Part shown: one piece after another, positions 12,479-26,042 of the stretch
Position numbering within the stretch: position 1 is the first letter of the stretch
How the letters are laid out: each line of letters opens with the position of its first letter
NCBI GenBank assembly: GCA_037178675.1
Contig: JAYMGJ010000172.1
Span: forward strand, 62,001 to 126,000
DNA length: 64,000 bases
Source: Scleroderma bovista
Lineage: Eukaryota > Basidiomycota > Agaricomycetes > Boletales > Sclerodermataceae
Reading direction: 5' to 3'
Notes under the pieces: generated by a model
Database searches by the model: none
Told to the model about the DNA's origin: nothing
Seen by the model: the letters and a program-made list of their open reading frames with translations, nothing else
Program-made: the position numbers and the translations under genes

Positions 12479-13933
12479 ATGGCAGCGGTTGAAGCATTCC
12501 TGGAGCGTCTGTATGCGCAGCTAGGAGATGACTCCTTCAGAGGCAAGTGCTCTCTGCTAAAAAGGCTTTGAGTGCTCATTTCTGTCTGAAGAGCTATCAG
12601 AGAACGACGCGGAGATTGCTCGCACGTTTCGTAATCTTGCTGGTCGGTTGACCGACCAAGTCGACCACAACCTCGCAGTGCAGCTGGATTGCGTTATCAA
12701 AAGTGCATATGAACGGATGTCCTCTTCCACGTGTACGGCATCGTTCTTTTGGCGAAAACTCTACACGGACGCTTGCATCTCAAAGGCGTTAGTGCTCATT
12801 TTGACGAGCCAACTGGAATCCATTGCAAGAATAAGCATCGCGACTCTAGATCACGCCATTATACTGGCAGGTGCTCCCGGTGATACTAGTCTGGAGCTTA
12901 TCCTGGATATGATTAAATGGATTCAAGCAAACGCGCTATGGCAAGACCGTGTACTAACGACTTGTAACCATGAGTTCAGGACCACCCACGATGTCGTGCC
13001 ACAGCCTTCGTCTGCCACCGGAAGAGTGCCTTGCATCACACCTCCCTCCTTCATGGCGTTCCAAAGTACCTGGTGTCAATCACCATTTGTATTGAAGGGG
13101 TATGCCACAGACTGGCCCGCAGTCAAACAATGGATCTCTGTGGACTACCTTCACTCTATCGCTGGGCCTGGTCGAATCGTTCCAGTGGAAATCGGCAACG
13201 ACTACAGATCCGACGATTGGACACAGAAACTCCTTGGGTGGCAGGAGTTTCTTTCTGCTTTGAGTAGCCAAGACACCGATTCTGGCCAGGTTCTTTACCT
13301 CGCCCAACACAATCTCCTAAAGCAATTTCCTGCTCTAACGGAAGATATTATAGTCCCTGATTATGCTTACATGTCCCCTGGCCCATCGGCTTCATACCCC
13401 ACCTATAGGTCCCCATCCAACGAAGATCAACTTGTGATCAACGTCTGGTTTGGCCCAAAAGGAACTATTTCTCCCGCTCATACGGTAAATACTGCACGTA
13501 TATTGACTTCCTTTCTGGCGCTCATAGTGGACAGGATCCATTCTTCAACTGTTATGGTAAGACAGGTACAACCTTGGACGCTATATCTGACAATACTCAA
13601 GCGCAGATCGTTGGTCGCAAGACGGTCTGGCTTGCTCCACCCGATGTTGAGGCATTCATGTATCCATACGGGCCGTCTCCAACCGTCATGGATGACAAGG
13701 CCCACCATCCTGCTGTGAATACCGTTGAACCACTTATGAGTAATACCTCACAGGTAGATGTATTCTCCACTTTTATGCATGCCTCTACACGACATCGCGC
13801 GTTCTGGGATGGAGTCCCAGAAAAGGCTCTCAGTGTGACCCTGGAACCCGGTGATCTTTTGATTTTTCCGCCAGGTTGGTGGCATGCAATGCGCAGCGAA
13901 GATGTCAGTTTTTCTGTCTCGATCTGGTTTTAG
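12479..13933 (+). CDS. JmjC-domain 2-oxoglutarate oxygenase, JMJD5-like
   Basis: JMJD5-type JmjC proteins are Fe(II)/2-oxoglutarate dioxygenases that hydroxylate or demethylate protein substrates. The N-terminal 180 residues are helical, without a known domain. The JmjC fold starts at FVLKGYATDWPAVKQW and continues with VPVEIGNDYRSDDWTQ. Splicing over 13485-13614 gives AHTDPFFNCYAQIVGRKTVW, so the Fe-binding H-x-D is HTD. The distal histidine lies in FPPGWWHAMRS and the protein ends VSFSVSIWF. The first intron (12543-12600) appears to use a GC donor; without it the frame closes after 30 residues. The metal triad is complete, so an active enzyme is likely. The substrate cannot be told from sequence. 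The MOT1 promoter region lies immediately upstream. Confidence 0.85.
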
Positions 13934-14211
13934 CCTAGTGTTGCCTGAGATACTTGTTAGAGCAGATCGCCCCTTCGGCGCTTGTGGCTCGCTCGACCGT
14001 TCCTTCTTTGATAGTTTGTTTATTGTATGCAGTACAAGAGGTGGTGGAAGAGAATGGAAAACCAACGTTGTTGATTCTGAACGTGTCTGTACAGCCCTGT
14101 CAATTGTTGATTTGTCCGGTCCTAACCGAACTCGTCTTGTGTTCATGTTTGTTGGTTGAGTCAGGTAACGTATTCGTCAAAACCTCCTCAGCAGCCCAGC
14201 CATCGCTCTTC

Positions 14212-17200
14212 ATGACCTTATCAGCTGTTGACCGTGCAGCTGGGCGCACGTCTCCATTTCTGAGCAGCAAGAGTGGCGCATTATCTCCTCTGCCCTCGGT
14301 TTCTCTCACTGAAGAGCACGTTGCGGAAGCCGTTCAACAGTCCCCTGACAATGGCACAACCTTAGATTTCACGCATAAGAGTCTCACTGATGTCGGGGAG
14401 GACAGTGTTGAACGCCTTGCAACGACCGGTCATAATGAAGCTTTATGTTCGATAACAAGGCATGTCTCTACTTCACTCGACGCGTTCGAACTCCTGGTTA
14501 ACCCCGCGTCCAGAATTGCCCTGGGATACAATCGACTTGCAACCTTGCCAACCGCCTTCGCACTCTTGTCGAGCCTCAGATATCTCAACCTGAAGAACAA
14601 TAATTTCTCTGTCTTCCCTGATGTCGTATGTAGCATACTTCTTGTCATGCACCAGCTTCTTCTAACAATACTGCAGTTGACCGTGATGCCATCCCTAGAG
14701 ATCCTGGATGTCAGTCGCAACAAAATCAAACGACTGCCCACACAGCCGGGCTCACTGGTGAACCTGCACGTACGTTCCCATCCTCGCCGTTGAATGTCCG
14801 ACTAAACAGCGTTTCCAATCTAGGTGCTGTGCATATCCCGCAACAGGATTATCCGACTCCCCGTATACCTCGCAGAATGCAGCAATCTTGACGTACTGAA
14901 AGTCGACCATAACCCCATAGAATGGCCTCCGAAGACGATTGTAGAAGCTGGTGGTTCGTCGAGTGATCCACGATCGGCGAAGGAATGGATCCTGTCACTA
15001 CAGAAGTGGCTAAGGGAAAAGGGACATCTTCACTCGAATGCCAGAAAGCCCAGTGTGGACTCGGTTAAGAGCGAACGGGTCGTGTTGAATCATACCATGT
15101 AAGCATGTTTCATGATCACACGCCATTAATATGAACAAACCTTAATCATAGAGAGGAGAATGCACCATCATGTTCGCTGCCGCTCCCAGGTGATACAGAC
15201 AATATCTCAGACCCTCCTCCGCATTCCCAGTCCATCTCTGTTGCCGAACAGGTCAAACTTCAGCGCGAAATGTCCAAGAATGTAACTCCGCTCCGATTCG
15301 AAAGGCCGCCACCTTTGCAATTAGATCAACTCGCTTCATATGAAGGTCCTGGGCGGTCCAGTTCCCCCGAAAGTTATCTTCCAACACCAGACGAATCAGT
15401 GTCTTCCACTGACGATGACCATACTGCTATGCCGGAAGCATTTCCTGCGAAAGGGAGTGGTCCTTTGGCTGATTGTCGACTCGCAATCCCAAGCAAACAG
15501 GGTTCCTCACGACCACGATCCCCTAGGCCTGATAAGGCCGTTGATGAAGAGCAAACACCCGTGAAAGGCTCAGAAATAACCCCGATCCCAACGAGTTCAC
15601 AAGTGAACGGTACACCGAAAGATGAATTTCCGTTCCCCTCACCACTTTCGCACCGACAAGACTCGTCATCGTCATCTGATGGATCCAGCAGACTTGCGAA
15701 GGTCAGCAGGACTACCCCACCGTTAATATCACCTACCTTCGTGGATCGACCACAGGCTGTTCCTGATGCAGAACGACATGCTTACTTCAGGCGCCTCTCT
15801 GCACACCCTGCCAATGCTATATCCAAAAGTATCCCGATATCCATGCTGTCGCTGGTGGAATGCGCGAGATCGCTGTTCTTCGTTGTATCACAGGTGTATC
15901 AAGCACTTTCCCATTATATCACCCATACTCTCAACCCACAGTTGTCGTCTGTGCTCAGGAAGGTCACTGACCCAGCTTATACTTACATGATGCAGTTGAA
16001 GGAGGTACTAGAACGATTCGACGCCACGGGCAGAAAGGTGATGCCTCCATCGTTTCTGTGTAGATCGTTGGTAGAAAGCTGCGGGGATACGGCTGCGGTG
16101 TTTGGCAAGGCGATGACGATGCTCGCTTTGCAGCTGAATATTCTTGCCTCCAAAGATGACGATCGGTACTTGCGATCGTTGATTTTAACCTTCTACGGCG
16201 CTGTAGCAGAAATTTCGCAGGCTTGGCAAGCTATGATTCCTCATATCGAAGCCATTAAGTCGCATTTGGTGGAGCATCGAAGGGCACCTGGCGTCAAGGG
16301 TCACTTGGCGGCACCGCTAGGGTTGTGCACGTCTGATGTTCCCCCAGCGTCTACTCCGCTTGCACGGTCACGCCCTGCACAGTCGAAAACGTTGGGGAGA
16401 ACCCGTACTACTCGACGGCACGCTGGGTCGTTCAGCTCCAAGGATGTAGAGATCGGCAAGTCACTGGCATCATACGACATACCTCCGCCGCCGGTTGCGC
16501 TCTCGAGCAGTACGCCGTCGACGGCGCTGCGTGGTGGACCGCGGCACCCTGCTGTTCCGCTGTCGGCGTCAACTTGCAACTTGGCACCGATGCTCATGAC
16601 GCCAAGTAGTTCGACGTCGGGTTCCTCGGGATCGGCAGCTCGCAACCACTCTCGGCAAGGCTCGCAAGCGTCGCTGGTAGGGCCTTCGTTGGGACCCTCC
16701 GCTCGCACTGTGCCTCGGCGTCCTACGCTGGAGATTCCACAGCCGAGGACGCTGGTGGACGAGGATGCGCTGGATGCGATGGAGAGTGCTGTCGATGCTG
16801 CACCCGCAGTCTGGGAGATGATAAAGGAGTTTACGACGGGTGCCTCCGCGTCTGCTGACACCGGCCATGATATAGACGAGTCACTTGCCCAAGCCAAGGT
16901 CGTCACGGAACGATTGCGGACAAATCTCCACGCCACTCGCTGTGGCGATCCCACATCGGATCGGAAGGCACTGCGAGAAGACGCACACGTATTTGTGAAG
17001 GTGATTGCGCCCATGTCTTTTTCGTGCCTCTTAACCATCCTCGTGCTAGACTGTCGTCAAATTGTCTGGCGTCATCAAAGCCCATGGCAGTACACACGCC
17101 CTGTTCCCGGATCTTCGTGCGAAGATGGTCTCGTTGACGAATTCCACACAAGAGTTTGTCATGCTCTTGCACGTCTCGTCGTTCTCGCCTTCTGCTACAC

Positions 17201-17442
17201 CGCGACCGTATTCCCCCATGACGGCCATCCCACATCTCCATCCCGCTGGTAATGCGGACGATAACAGACTCGGTGCTAGTCTCTCCCGCAGTCGCAGCGC
17301 ACAGCAACCCAAGGCACTAAAACTCGTTGCACCGCCTTCACGAGAACTCCCTCAGAGTGCCCTCCCTCATCAGTCCTTCAACATCACGCTTCCTCCGCGG
17401 CATGGTGCTGGCATCAAGGATGGAACGTTGGTTGAAGGCTGA
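14212..17442 (+). CDS. SOG2: SOG2-like leucine-rich-repeat protein, RAM network
   Basis: Sog2 is an LRR subunit of the RAM kinase (NDR/Cbk1) pathway that controls polarity and cell separation in yeasts. Leucine-rich repeats run from about 14500 to 14940 (LPTAFALLSSLRYLNLKNNN, LEILDVSRNKIKRLP, LCISRNRIIRLP). A basic linker AKEWILSLQKWLREKG follows, then a long Ser/Pro-rich stretch. The SOG2 domain (about 15800-17150) contains YMMQLKEVLERFDATGRKV, FGKAMTMLALQLNILAS and KMVSLTNSTQEFVMLLHVSS, the last after an intron that begins near 17000. The start is the first ATG before SAVDRAAGRTSPFLSS and is less sure than the rest; an upstream ATG would give a longer protein. Its 3' end faces PEP7 with a 259-base gap. 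Confidence 0.85.
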
Positions 17443-17701
17443 GCCTGTCTGCGATACTGACGACCTGTTTCAGCTTTGCGTCCGCGCTTATTATCCTCTT
17501 CTGGAAATGACACTTTGACTGACTCTCTTATATTACTCCATCGCATTATCGCCCCATCTAGCAATATTCTTGTCATTTGTCATCTATTAGCATACTGCAT
17601 CGGATTAACAGAATGTGACCCTTAATGAGCGTGTACAGGTAATATGAAGATGTGGGGTGGCGAAAGCCATAGAAAGGCGATGTGGGTGGAGTGACACTAC
17701 C

Positions 17702-20157
17702 CTAGCGTCTATCCAAGCCAGCTGACAACATTCTGTCTATTTCTGTCCTTATCTCGGCCAAGTTGGCCTTGAGTGTCTTCGCATCCTCAAACTTCCTGTG
17801 GGCCATCGCTTCTCCCACGAACGATTCTAGTAGTGCTTCTTGTTCCAGCAGTGGCTGGAGCGCGTAAGCCAGCTCTGAGTCAGGATCCACGATAGGGGCT
17901 GTGTCAGCCATAGGAGGTGGTGATACGCCGTTCTTCTTTGGCTTAGGAATGAACTAAAAGATATCAGCATGTGAGAAGACAAGGTAACCCCATCACACCT
18001 GTAGTGGAAACATGTTCTTCTGCAAAAATAAATTGGCGCGTGTCTGGATAGCAAGTTGTACCCGGTCCTGGGGACTTCCCGGCGGACACGGGAGATTGCG
18101 AATGCGTTTGGAGAGTGCGTCGTAATCGGCGAAAGAATCCAATAGCCGTTTCCGTGCGGTAGATGCTTCCTTTGTAGGTTGGTTATCGTTACTGTGAGTA
18201 CTAAGCACTGCAGTCGTAAAGTGAACAATAGTTTGGATACCTGAGAGTGGATAATAGTTCTTGAAATTGGGGGAGCCATTCCTCAATCTCCTTCTCTAGG
18301 CCGAGAAATGCCTTCGGACGTGAATAGAAATGCCATGCGACGAGATGTGCACATACCTCGTATAATTTGATGAAAACTGGTGTGCATCCGGAGTCTTGAC
18401 GGTATTGTTCTCGACTTCAAAGAACCGCGTAAGACATTGCAGGGCTATGGACAAGAAAAGAACCTCACGCAAGGATCGGCTTGCAACTCTTGCATATTCG
18501 AACTCCCTTCAAGAACTTTTCGTCCTCTGAAAGTGGATCCTCCTTCTGCTTTCCCTTCCGCTTAGGGTCTATATTTCTTCTTTTACGCACACCATAATCA
18601 ACCCCTTGACCAACTTCCTCTATTTTCCGTGTTTTGGAGTCCACGATGAAAAGGATAGAGCAGAGATCTGGCCTCTGTGGATGCTTTATTGGCAAAGAAC
18701 AAATAATCTGTCCGCAAAGGCGACAGTGATGCTTTCGGTTTGTCAACGGATGAAAAGGGGAGCTGCCAGTAATGTTAAAGTTGGAAAGCGTGGGGGACGA
18801 AGAACCTACGCGCAAAAGGGACACTTGGACACAGCGGAATCCTCCTGCCATGGAGTGATTCTCTGTTCAGCATCTGAGGAATAATGTAAAGAGCGGGTCA
18901 TCGTGGCTAAACATTATCCGCACCTCGAATTTCTCCCTTTGCACCCTGAAATGCTGGTGATTTTAACACGCCTTTCAGGATGTCAGCAGGATCCATGTTC
19001 TTAATGTTGGAAATATCCAATTCAAAGAAAGACGACGCTCGTCTTTGCTCCACAACAGGTCTTAGCGCCATTAGCTCCGAACCGCCGATAGGGAAGTGCA
19101 AATGTATGAGCTTCTCTAGCCGCCGTTCTAGCTTTGTGCGCTCTATCCGCCCAGCGTCACTCTTGACTTTGCGCGCTAGGGAAAATTCATCCGTACGGAG
19201 TCTGCATACTCCCCTCGGCTGAAAGCCTGGTCGGTATGGTGCAGGTGAGCGATTAATAACTTTCGGAAGGGAGGAACTGGATATCTGGGGTGATGTCACT
19301 GGTGGGGCTGCGGGTGTAGGTGAGGGCCCTATTTGAGCTGGAGATGTAACCTTTGGTGGTGGAGGTGGCGGTGGCAACTGGGAGAAGACCCTATGTGGCG
19401 ATTGAACCACATTCGATGCAGGCGGCGTCATTGAGCGAGCCTCGAGGTGTCGACGGGAGCCTGTATCAGGTATAAGGTGACGGTTTCGCGATGAAGGCCG
19501 TTCTTGGCTGATCACAGAGCTAATGGATGTCACGCGACTATGAAGCGGAGGAGACCGCGGGACGTTCGGGCAGTCGACATTAGATTCAGAGAACGATGTT
19601 GGGGATACGTGTAGCTGGGCTGCTGATCGTAAAGGTGACGAGGGCAGTGATTGTCGCGCTGCAGTGGTGCGCGGAGTTATGCGGCGAAAGGTGGATGTCT
19701 TCTTTGGGGTAGAGCTTGAAGATGGAACAGTTGGCAATGGGGCGGGTGCGGACGACGGTGATGCTACCGGAGAGGTCAACTCCATCTCCTTGCTCTTAAC
19801 ATTGGGAGTGGGCTGCTGATCAACGTTGTCTGCGGGAGAAGATTCGAGGGTCGGACTGCTGTCACCACTAATGGGAGAGATTTCCTGGGGCGATGGGGGC
19901 GATGGCAACACTTTACTCGAGGGTAGAAGGTGTAGGACAGCAGGTTTGTTCGAGGCCAGGGAAACTACAGTCGGATAGTCCCCAGAAACCTTCTCGGTCT
20001 CAATATATTCCACTTGCTGAGGAAAAGACGGAGCGACCGCCACCGAGCCGTTGCTAATGATGCTCGAAGGTCGAGACACTGTAGGTGGTGTCGCGCTCTG
20101 CACTAGCGCCAACGAAGAGGCGGTGCGAGAGTGACGTTTGGACTGAAGAAGACTCAT
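17702..20157 (-). CDS. PEP7: PEP7/VAC1-type FYVE protein (rabenosyn-5 homologue)
   Basis: Pep7/rabenosyn tethers endosomal vesicles by binding PI3P through FYVE and Rab GTPases through a C-terminal helical hairpin. The first 250 residues are Ser/Pro-rich, with a proline run near 19370. TKLERRLEKLIHLHFP (near 19110) is the conserved helix seen in basidiomycete homologues. The FYVE domain has NRKHHCRLCGQIIC (the R-K-H-H-C-R-x-C-G signature) and closes with RICKSC, but contains a long basic insertion (KRRNIDPKRKGKQK) between its zinc-ligand pairs. The C-terminus (ALLESFVGEAMAHRKFEDAK, LAEIRTEIDRML) matches the Rab-binding hairpin. The start at 20157 (MSLLQSKRHSRT) leaves 187 bases to PAN2. Exon limits around the first zinc-ligand pair (18790-18850) are uncertain. 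Confidence 0.82.
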
Positions 20158-20344
20158 CAGATGCAGAGTCGCCGCAGAGAACGAGACATACCCTGTACGC
20201 CTGATATGGGAGGTTTGCTGCAGTCTCCATGGTCAAACCAGCGATCCCGATTCAAGTTGAGTACAAAACTGCGCACAGGAGCTGGCGCGCTGGGTTGCAC
20301 GTGACCCGCCATTGACGAAGCCACCATCCTCGGGACACTCGTCA

Positions 20345-23300
20345 ATGGCGCTCCCCTATCGACTGATCCAGCCCATATCCACCCTGCAGGACACCCATGG
20401 CCAGCCTGTCACAGCTCTCTCGTTCGATCCTGTGTCCGACAGCGTGTGGGCTGGTACACAGTTTGGGACTGTCATCGCACTCCATACCGTGCAGGGCGTG
20501 CGGGGCGTGTCATTTCCTGTCGGGGGCGGACTCGCCGTCAAGCAGGTATCGGTCGGCGACAACTATGTGAGGGCGTTTGGTACAGCAGGTGAGGGTGTCG
20601 GATCGTGGGCCAAGGGCGGAATGAACAAGTGGTTCTTCCGGTACGTACTGATCTCATATGTTCTCTTCTAGATCTATCTACGCTGATATCTTAGACAAAC
20701 TTCTGCAGTTTCTGCGGTATCACCATCTACATATACACCAAATATGTTGGCGACGGCAACCAACGGGTCAGAACTGCTGTTGCTCAACACTCTCACCGGT
20801 GGCATTGTGCGGCAAGCCCCTGTAGCTTCCGTCGTTACACATCTTCAGTTTTCTCATTCAAATTTGTTGTCCGCGTCGACTGACGGTCATATACGAATCC
20901 ACGATCCACGTACTGGTATTCGGCGCGAGGATGGCGAGAGTTCAGTACAAGCTCACAGTAGTGGAGTTCAAGACCTGCAAGTGACCGGTCATTTCTTCTT
21001 CACGACCGGCTGGAGTCTAAGGTTTATATCTCTCCATTTCCATCCTTTCACCAGACAATAACTGGGGTGCAGACACGGACACGAGTTTCCTGACCCACTC
21101 GTCAAGATGTACGACGTACGAAATATGCGGCCCCTCCCACCCGTTCCTTTCTCTGAGGGACCAGCATTTATCAATCTCATGCCAAAACACTCCTCCAATC
21201 TCATCGTGACATCCTCACAAGGTCTGGTAAATGTCGTCGACGTTTCTGATGCTAGCAATGCTAGCGGGTTTTATCAAGTGAGCGATCAATTTATATTCTC
21301 ATGAGAACCACCTTTGAAGCTATGGGAAGCTTGAAACGACCGCATACATCACATCTACAGCCATCTCTTCTAATGGTTCCTACATGGCTTTTGGTGATGC
21401 CACTGGTGCTATCCATCTCCTCACAGCCGAGGACGAGTCCTCTGAGCCTTACTTCAATGGTTTTGAAGGACAACCGATTGAATGGGCAGACGTATCAGAA
21501 CGTGTTCCCGATATTCCTTGGACAGATTCCACGTAGGTGCCTCAGGTTACAGGGTGCATCACTGATCATACAAATCGGCTGCAGTCCATTAAATACCATT
21601 GGTATGCCACACTACAATAATCTCCTTCTTTCTTCCTGGACACCTCATTTTGCATCACACGGTTCACATTATCCCCCTCCCCCGAGCATTCCTCCTCAGA
21701 TTTCAAGCGCGATAAAGGTCAACGATAATATAGCATATGCAGCCTTGCCAAAGGAATTGCGTGGTAAACGAAATAGGGCAGTCGTACCCAGCACAAAAGA
21801 TCAAGGTCGATTCAGGAGCGGTAAAAATCGCAAAGATGATGTAAGTATTCAATGGGCACAACATGGATTTCTTGCAAATAATTATGATGTAGATCGAGCT
21901 TGAACACCTCTCCATCGACGACAGTGTCGAAGAGGTTCCACGAATCTACCGCAAAGTCGAAATTGAATATTCCAAGTTCGGAGTCGAGGATTTCGACTTT
22001 GGGTGAGACTCTTATTTATTAGGTCGCGTCGAGATTCTGAACAACGTATAGGTTCTATAACAAAACGTCCTACAGCGGATTGGAGACACACATTCTCAAC
22101 TCCTACACGAATCCAATTCTCCAAGTATTGCATTTCACACTCCCTATCCGAAAACTAGCCAAATCGCACATCATAACGAACTGCCCAAGGGAACATTGTT
22201 TGCTTTGTGAGCTTGGATTTGTAGTTCGCATGCTTGAAGACGCGCATGGGACAAATTGTCAGTCAAGCAATTTCTGCAGGGTGGTTGGCGTATTGGCACA
22301 AGGTATGGTGTATTAGGTGGTCTCTTACGGACGCCCTTCATGACGTTTCTAGCACGCAACCAGTTAGAACTCATAGATTATGGTCGAGAGGGGACAGAAG
22401 TGACCTACGATCACATGATTCAGTCCTTCCACCGGTTCCTCATCGATCACTTGAGCTTGGAGGGAAACTCTTTTCCACATAATCCCGTCATATTTCAACG
22501 CCCTCCATTCCAATTAGACACGCATTCGCCTGCCGCTGCGCCGGTTACGCAGTTACTTGGTATTGATGCAAAGAACGTCGTCATCTGCACGAATTGCAAA
22601 GCAGTGAGAGAAAAGGAGAACATGACCCACATCATTGATATGATTTATCCGCGCAAGGTTGGTGATTATAACCGTTTTGATGCTACCTGCGTAGTAACTG
22701 GCGCGTCACAGGATTCTACGAATGGGCCGCCGCCTCCGTCAGACTTTGCAAGCATCCTGCGCAACTCCCTGATCCGCCAGATATCTCATAAAGCAACATG
22801 CCAGACATGCAAACACTTTGCAGGATTCTCTTCTCGACGTTCTATACCGACCCCTGACCTCCCGCCCATTCTCGCGATAAATGCATCTGTTTACAATGAA
22901 GATAACATCAAGTTCTGGCTTGATACTCGACAGGGGACATTTTTACAACCTCAGATCGAGCTACAGGGAGAAATCGAGGGTACGGACGATCCGGAAAGCG
23001 CAACATACGAAATCAGGGTTAGCTCACCTTTTCCTTTTTCGTTTTGTCCCCTGAATGAAACTTCCCAGGCCATCGTCTGTCAAATTACGACCAAGACAAG
23101 ACAGTCGCATTTAGTCGCCCTCGTCAAAGGTTTGGCTTGTTAGGATGTCCAGCCCAACTTTGATCTCATGTTATTCATAGTTCCCGAAGCGGAGGTTCAA
23201 CACAGCCCTAAGGGACCATGGTACTTATTTAACGACTTCGTTGTCCAGAATGTTTCCGAAGAAGAGGCTTTAAGTTTCCCAAGTACTTGGAAGGCGCGTT

Positions 23301-24606
23301 GTGTTTTGACCTTTATCTCAGACTGTGTTTACCCCATAACAGAGACCGGCCATTTTGTATCTCGAGCGGACAGACGTCCGTGAGAAGCTGGATTTCAGGG
23401 GGCTCCCTGAGGGAATAGACCCTTCCATATTAAGTCAGGATACGTCAATATCTGTGTATGTCTTTTTGACGTCGATCTCCTGTGTTATCTAACTGCTTGC
23501 ATTCAGTAACCGCGACAAGACCCTTATTAAACACAGGAGCCTTCGCTTCGAAGAGCTCCCCACGCCAGGGACGTTGGTGGCCATCGATGCAGAGTTTGTA
23601 TCTATGCAACAGGTGGATATTCTAGTTGACACCCACTCCGCGGGCGCTCATATATGAAATAGGAAGAGATGGAGTTCCGTTCTGACGGGAAAACTCGGGT
23701 TCTCCGACCTGCGCGCCTCAGTCTGGCACGGGTGTCCGTGTTACGAGGAGATGGTCCGGAAGAAGGGATACCTTTCATCGACGACCACATACATACGAGC
23801 GAGGCCATCGTGGATTACCTGACAGAGTTCTCTGGGATCAAATGCAAGTCTCATCGTTACTGCATTCCAATACAGCTATTTGATTTCCTCTCTCAGATGG
23901 AGATTTGGACCCCCTTTTGTCGAGGTACACGCTGACACCGCTAAAGCTGGTTTACAAAAAGTTGCGTCTACTCGTCGACAGGGGATGTATTTTTATCGGT
24001 CATGGGCTGTCGAAAGACTTCCGGATAATCAGTTTGTTTTTTTCTCGCTTGTACCTTTTCCCTAGACTTCTCACCTGTACACAGACATCCATGTCCCGCC
24101 CGAACAGGTCATCGACACGGTTGACCTTTATTTCCTTCGCAATCGCCAACGACGACTGTCGTTGCGCTTCCTGTCATGGTATGTCCTAGGAGAGAATATC
24201 CAAACTGAGACGCACGATTCGATCGAAGACGCGTGGTCTGCTCTCCGGTTATACAAGGCATTCCAGGAGTTCGAAGAGCGAGGTGTCTTCGATGAGAAAT
24301 TGGATGAGCTCTATCGTGAAGGGCGACAATATGTTAGTCTTCTTGCATCAACCTTTCATTGTGCTCACATAGTCGAATCAGAACTGGAAACCTCCACCAC
24401 TTCACGACGCCTCTCCATCGCAGACGCCATCTTCGTCTCCAGCACCAGCAGCTCAGATACAGTCACCGATCCCCTTCAACTTGGTCCAAGCCAAATTCGG
24501 CCAGAAACAGCAACAGTTCACACCTATGGATGCAGCCGCAGCAAGCTTCTTTGGTTCTAGGGACTTGTCGCAATGGGTAGTAGGGGGTGGTAATAGAGGT
24601 GGCTGA
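20345..24606 (+). CDS. PAN2: PAN2, catalytic subunit of the PAN2-PAN3 deadenylase
   Basis: Pan2 trims poly(A) tails in the cytoplasm with Pan3. The WD40-like N-terminus starts [16 protein letters not shown] and includes [20 protein letters not shown]. The pseudo-ubiquitin-hydrolase domain opens with [19 protein letters not shown]; the Asn of SYTN sits where true hydrolases have Cys, as in all Pan2. [18 protein letters not shown] follows. The DEDD exonuclease has [13 protein letters not shown] (first D and E), [14 protein letters not shown] (second D) and [13 protein letters not shown] (H and last D), so the catalytic set is complete. The protein ends [19 protein letters not shown] at 24606. 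About fifteen short introns join in frame. It shares a 187-base divergent promoter with PEP7 and ends 80 bases from UNG1. Confidence 0.93.
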
Positions 24607-24686
24607 CCAGTTACATACTGTACATGAATCAGTGTATCGTTTATTATACATCAGGTATTTTTGCAATGCGTCCATCTATTCCATAT

Positions 24687-26042
24687 TCAATGCGCACCAG
24701 ATTCTTCAGAGCATAGCACTGTCCAATCAATTTCTACTCCGCTTCTCCCACGTAGCCATTCGTTTGCTTTCTTGAAATGACCATTACCAAGAAATCCTCT
24801 GTGCGCTGACAAAGGCGAAGGGTGGGGTGATCTGGCGAAGGGAATATTGTAGATGAGTCGTGCCAATAGGGAGGACATCATCTACAATACCTTAATACTA
24901 GATGCTTTTTCTGCAGCACTCCGTGAGGACTCAATGAAGTTGCGCACAGCGAATCACGTACTTCGTCGATACTCAAACGCTCACATGTCTTCTGGGCAGG
25001 CAGGCCCCAAGCAAGGAACACGACACCCTTGTCGTCTTTTCTGTCCAGGACAGCTCGGAGGACAGCGTCGGTGAACGACTCCCACCCCTTCTTAGCATGT
25101 GAGTTGGCGGTGTGGGCACGGACGGTAAGACATGTATTCAGCCATAGGACACCCACTCTCGTGAGAGGCGTCAGATCCCTGTTGTTGTTGTTGCACACGA
25201 TTCTATTCAATGCCAAAAGGTAATGAATGAATGAAATAATCTGACCCAGTCGCGGGGGGCTTGAACTCTGGAATGTCGAGTGAGAGTTGTTTGTATATGT
25301 TCTTGAGGGAACCAGGTAGTTTCGTTGGAGGTAAAACCGAAAACGACAACCCTGAATATATGCACGACACCGACGGTCGTGTCAGTCCTAAAGCAAGTTT
25401 TTGAGAGAACGATTTACCATGCGCTTGGCCAGCATTATGATATGGATCCTGCACGGAAAAGAAATATGACAATGAATGCGAATGATTTCCTTCATCGCCT
25501 ACCTGGCCCAGAACGACGACCTTGACGGATTCCAGGGGTGTCAATCTCGACCACGAGTAAATGTCTTTGACTGCGAAAATCAGGGCAGGGGGAGGACTGG
25601 TTGGAACCAGGTACTCGCCTGCGGGGTATACAACATACGATCTTTGTTCCGATTGCAAGAAATCTTTGAGCTAGAGTATACAGGTTGAGTGCCACGCTTC
25701 AGGAGCGCGACGCAAACCTGACCTTGCGGAAGTAGGGTTTGGAGAACTCTGCGGTGAGAGCTGTCCTCCACGATTCGCCGAGGGTATCTTCCAAAGCGTG
25801 GATCAAACTTTCTTTGCTCCCCGAGTCGATGCTGGCAGGAGTTGGTACACCAGTCGTTGATCTGCATCTCGAGATTCAATGCCACATGGTTGCAATCGAT
25901 CCCGAACATAGAATTCTCACTGTTCTGCCCCAGTTTTTCGCCTCTTGGCACCGTTAACGGGTGTTGATATACTCGCAGCAGCACGTTTTCGCGTGATGTC
26001 TGCGGTTCTAGATCTGCGGGTAATCATACATGTTGCCTGCAT
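24687..26042 (-). CDS. UNG1: Uracil-DNA glycosylase, family 1
   Basis: Family-1 UDG removes uracil from DNA, starting base-excision repair in nucleus and mitochondrion. The N-terminus ([20 protein letters not shown], then [12 protein letters not shown]) is basic and could carry mitochondrial and nuclear signals; an in-frame ATG five codons later is an alternative start. Conserved blocks follow: [40 protein letters not shown], then after an intron [11 protein letters not shown], so the water-activating Asp of GQDPYH is present although the intron splits the motif. [19 protein letters not shown] and [17 protein letters not shown] hold the uracil-binding Asn and the catalytic His loop. All family motifs are intact. 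Confidence 0.92.

Noticed and set aside
16301..17038. A 245-codon minus-strand open frame
   Set aside because: It lies antisense to the SOG2 C-terminal exon, which carries the recognisable domain.
20157..20345. Minus-strand frame that would extend PEP7 upstream to 20345
   Set aside because: It would overlap the PAN2 start and needs a splice without good support; the ATG at 20157 gives a normal N-terminus.
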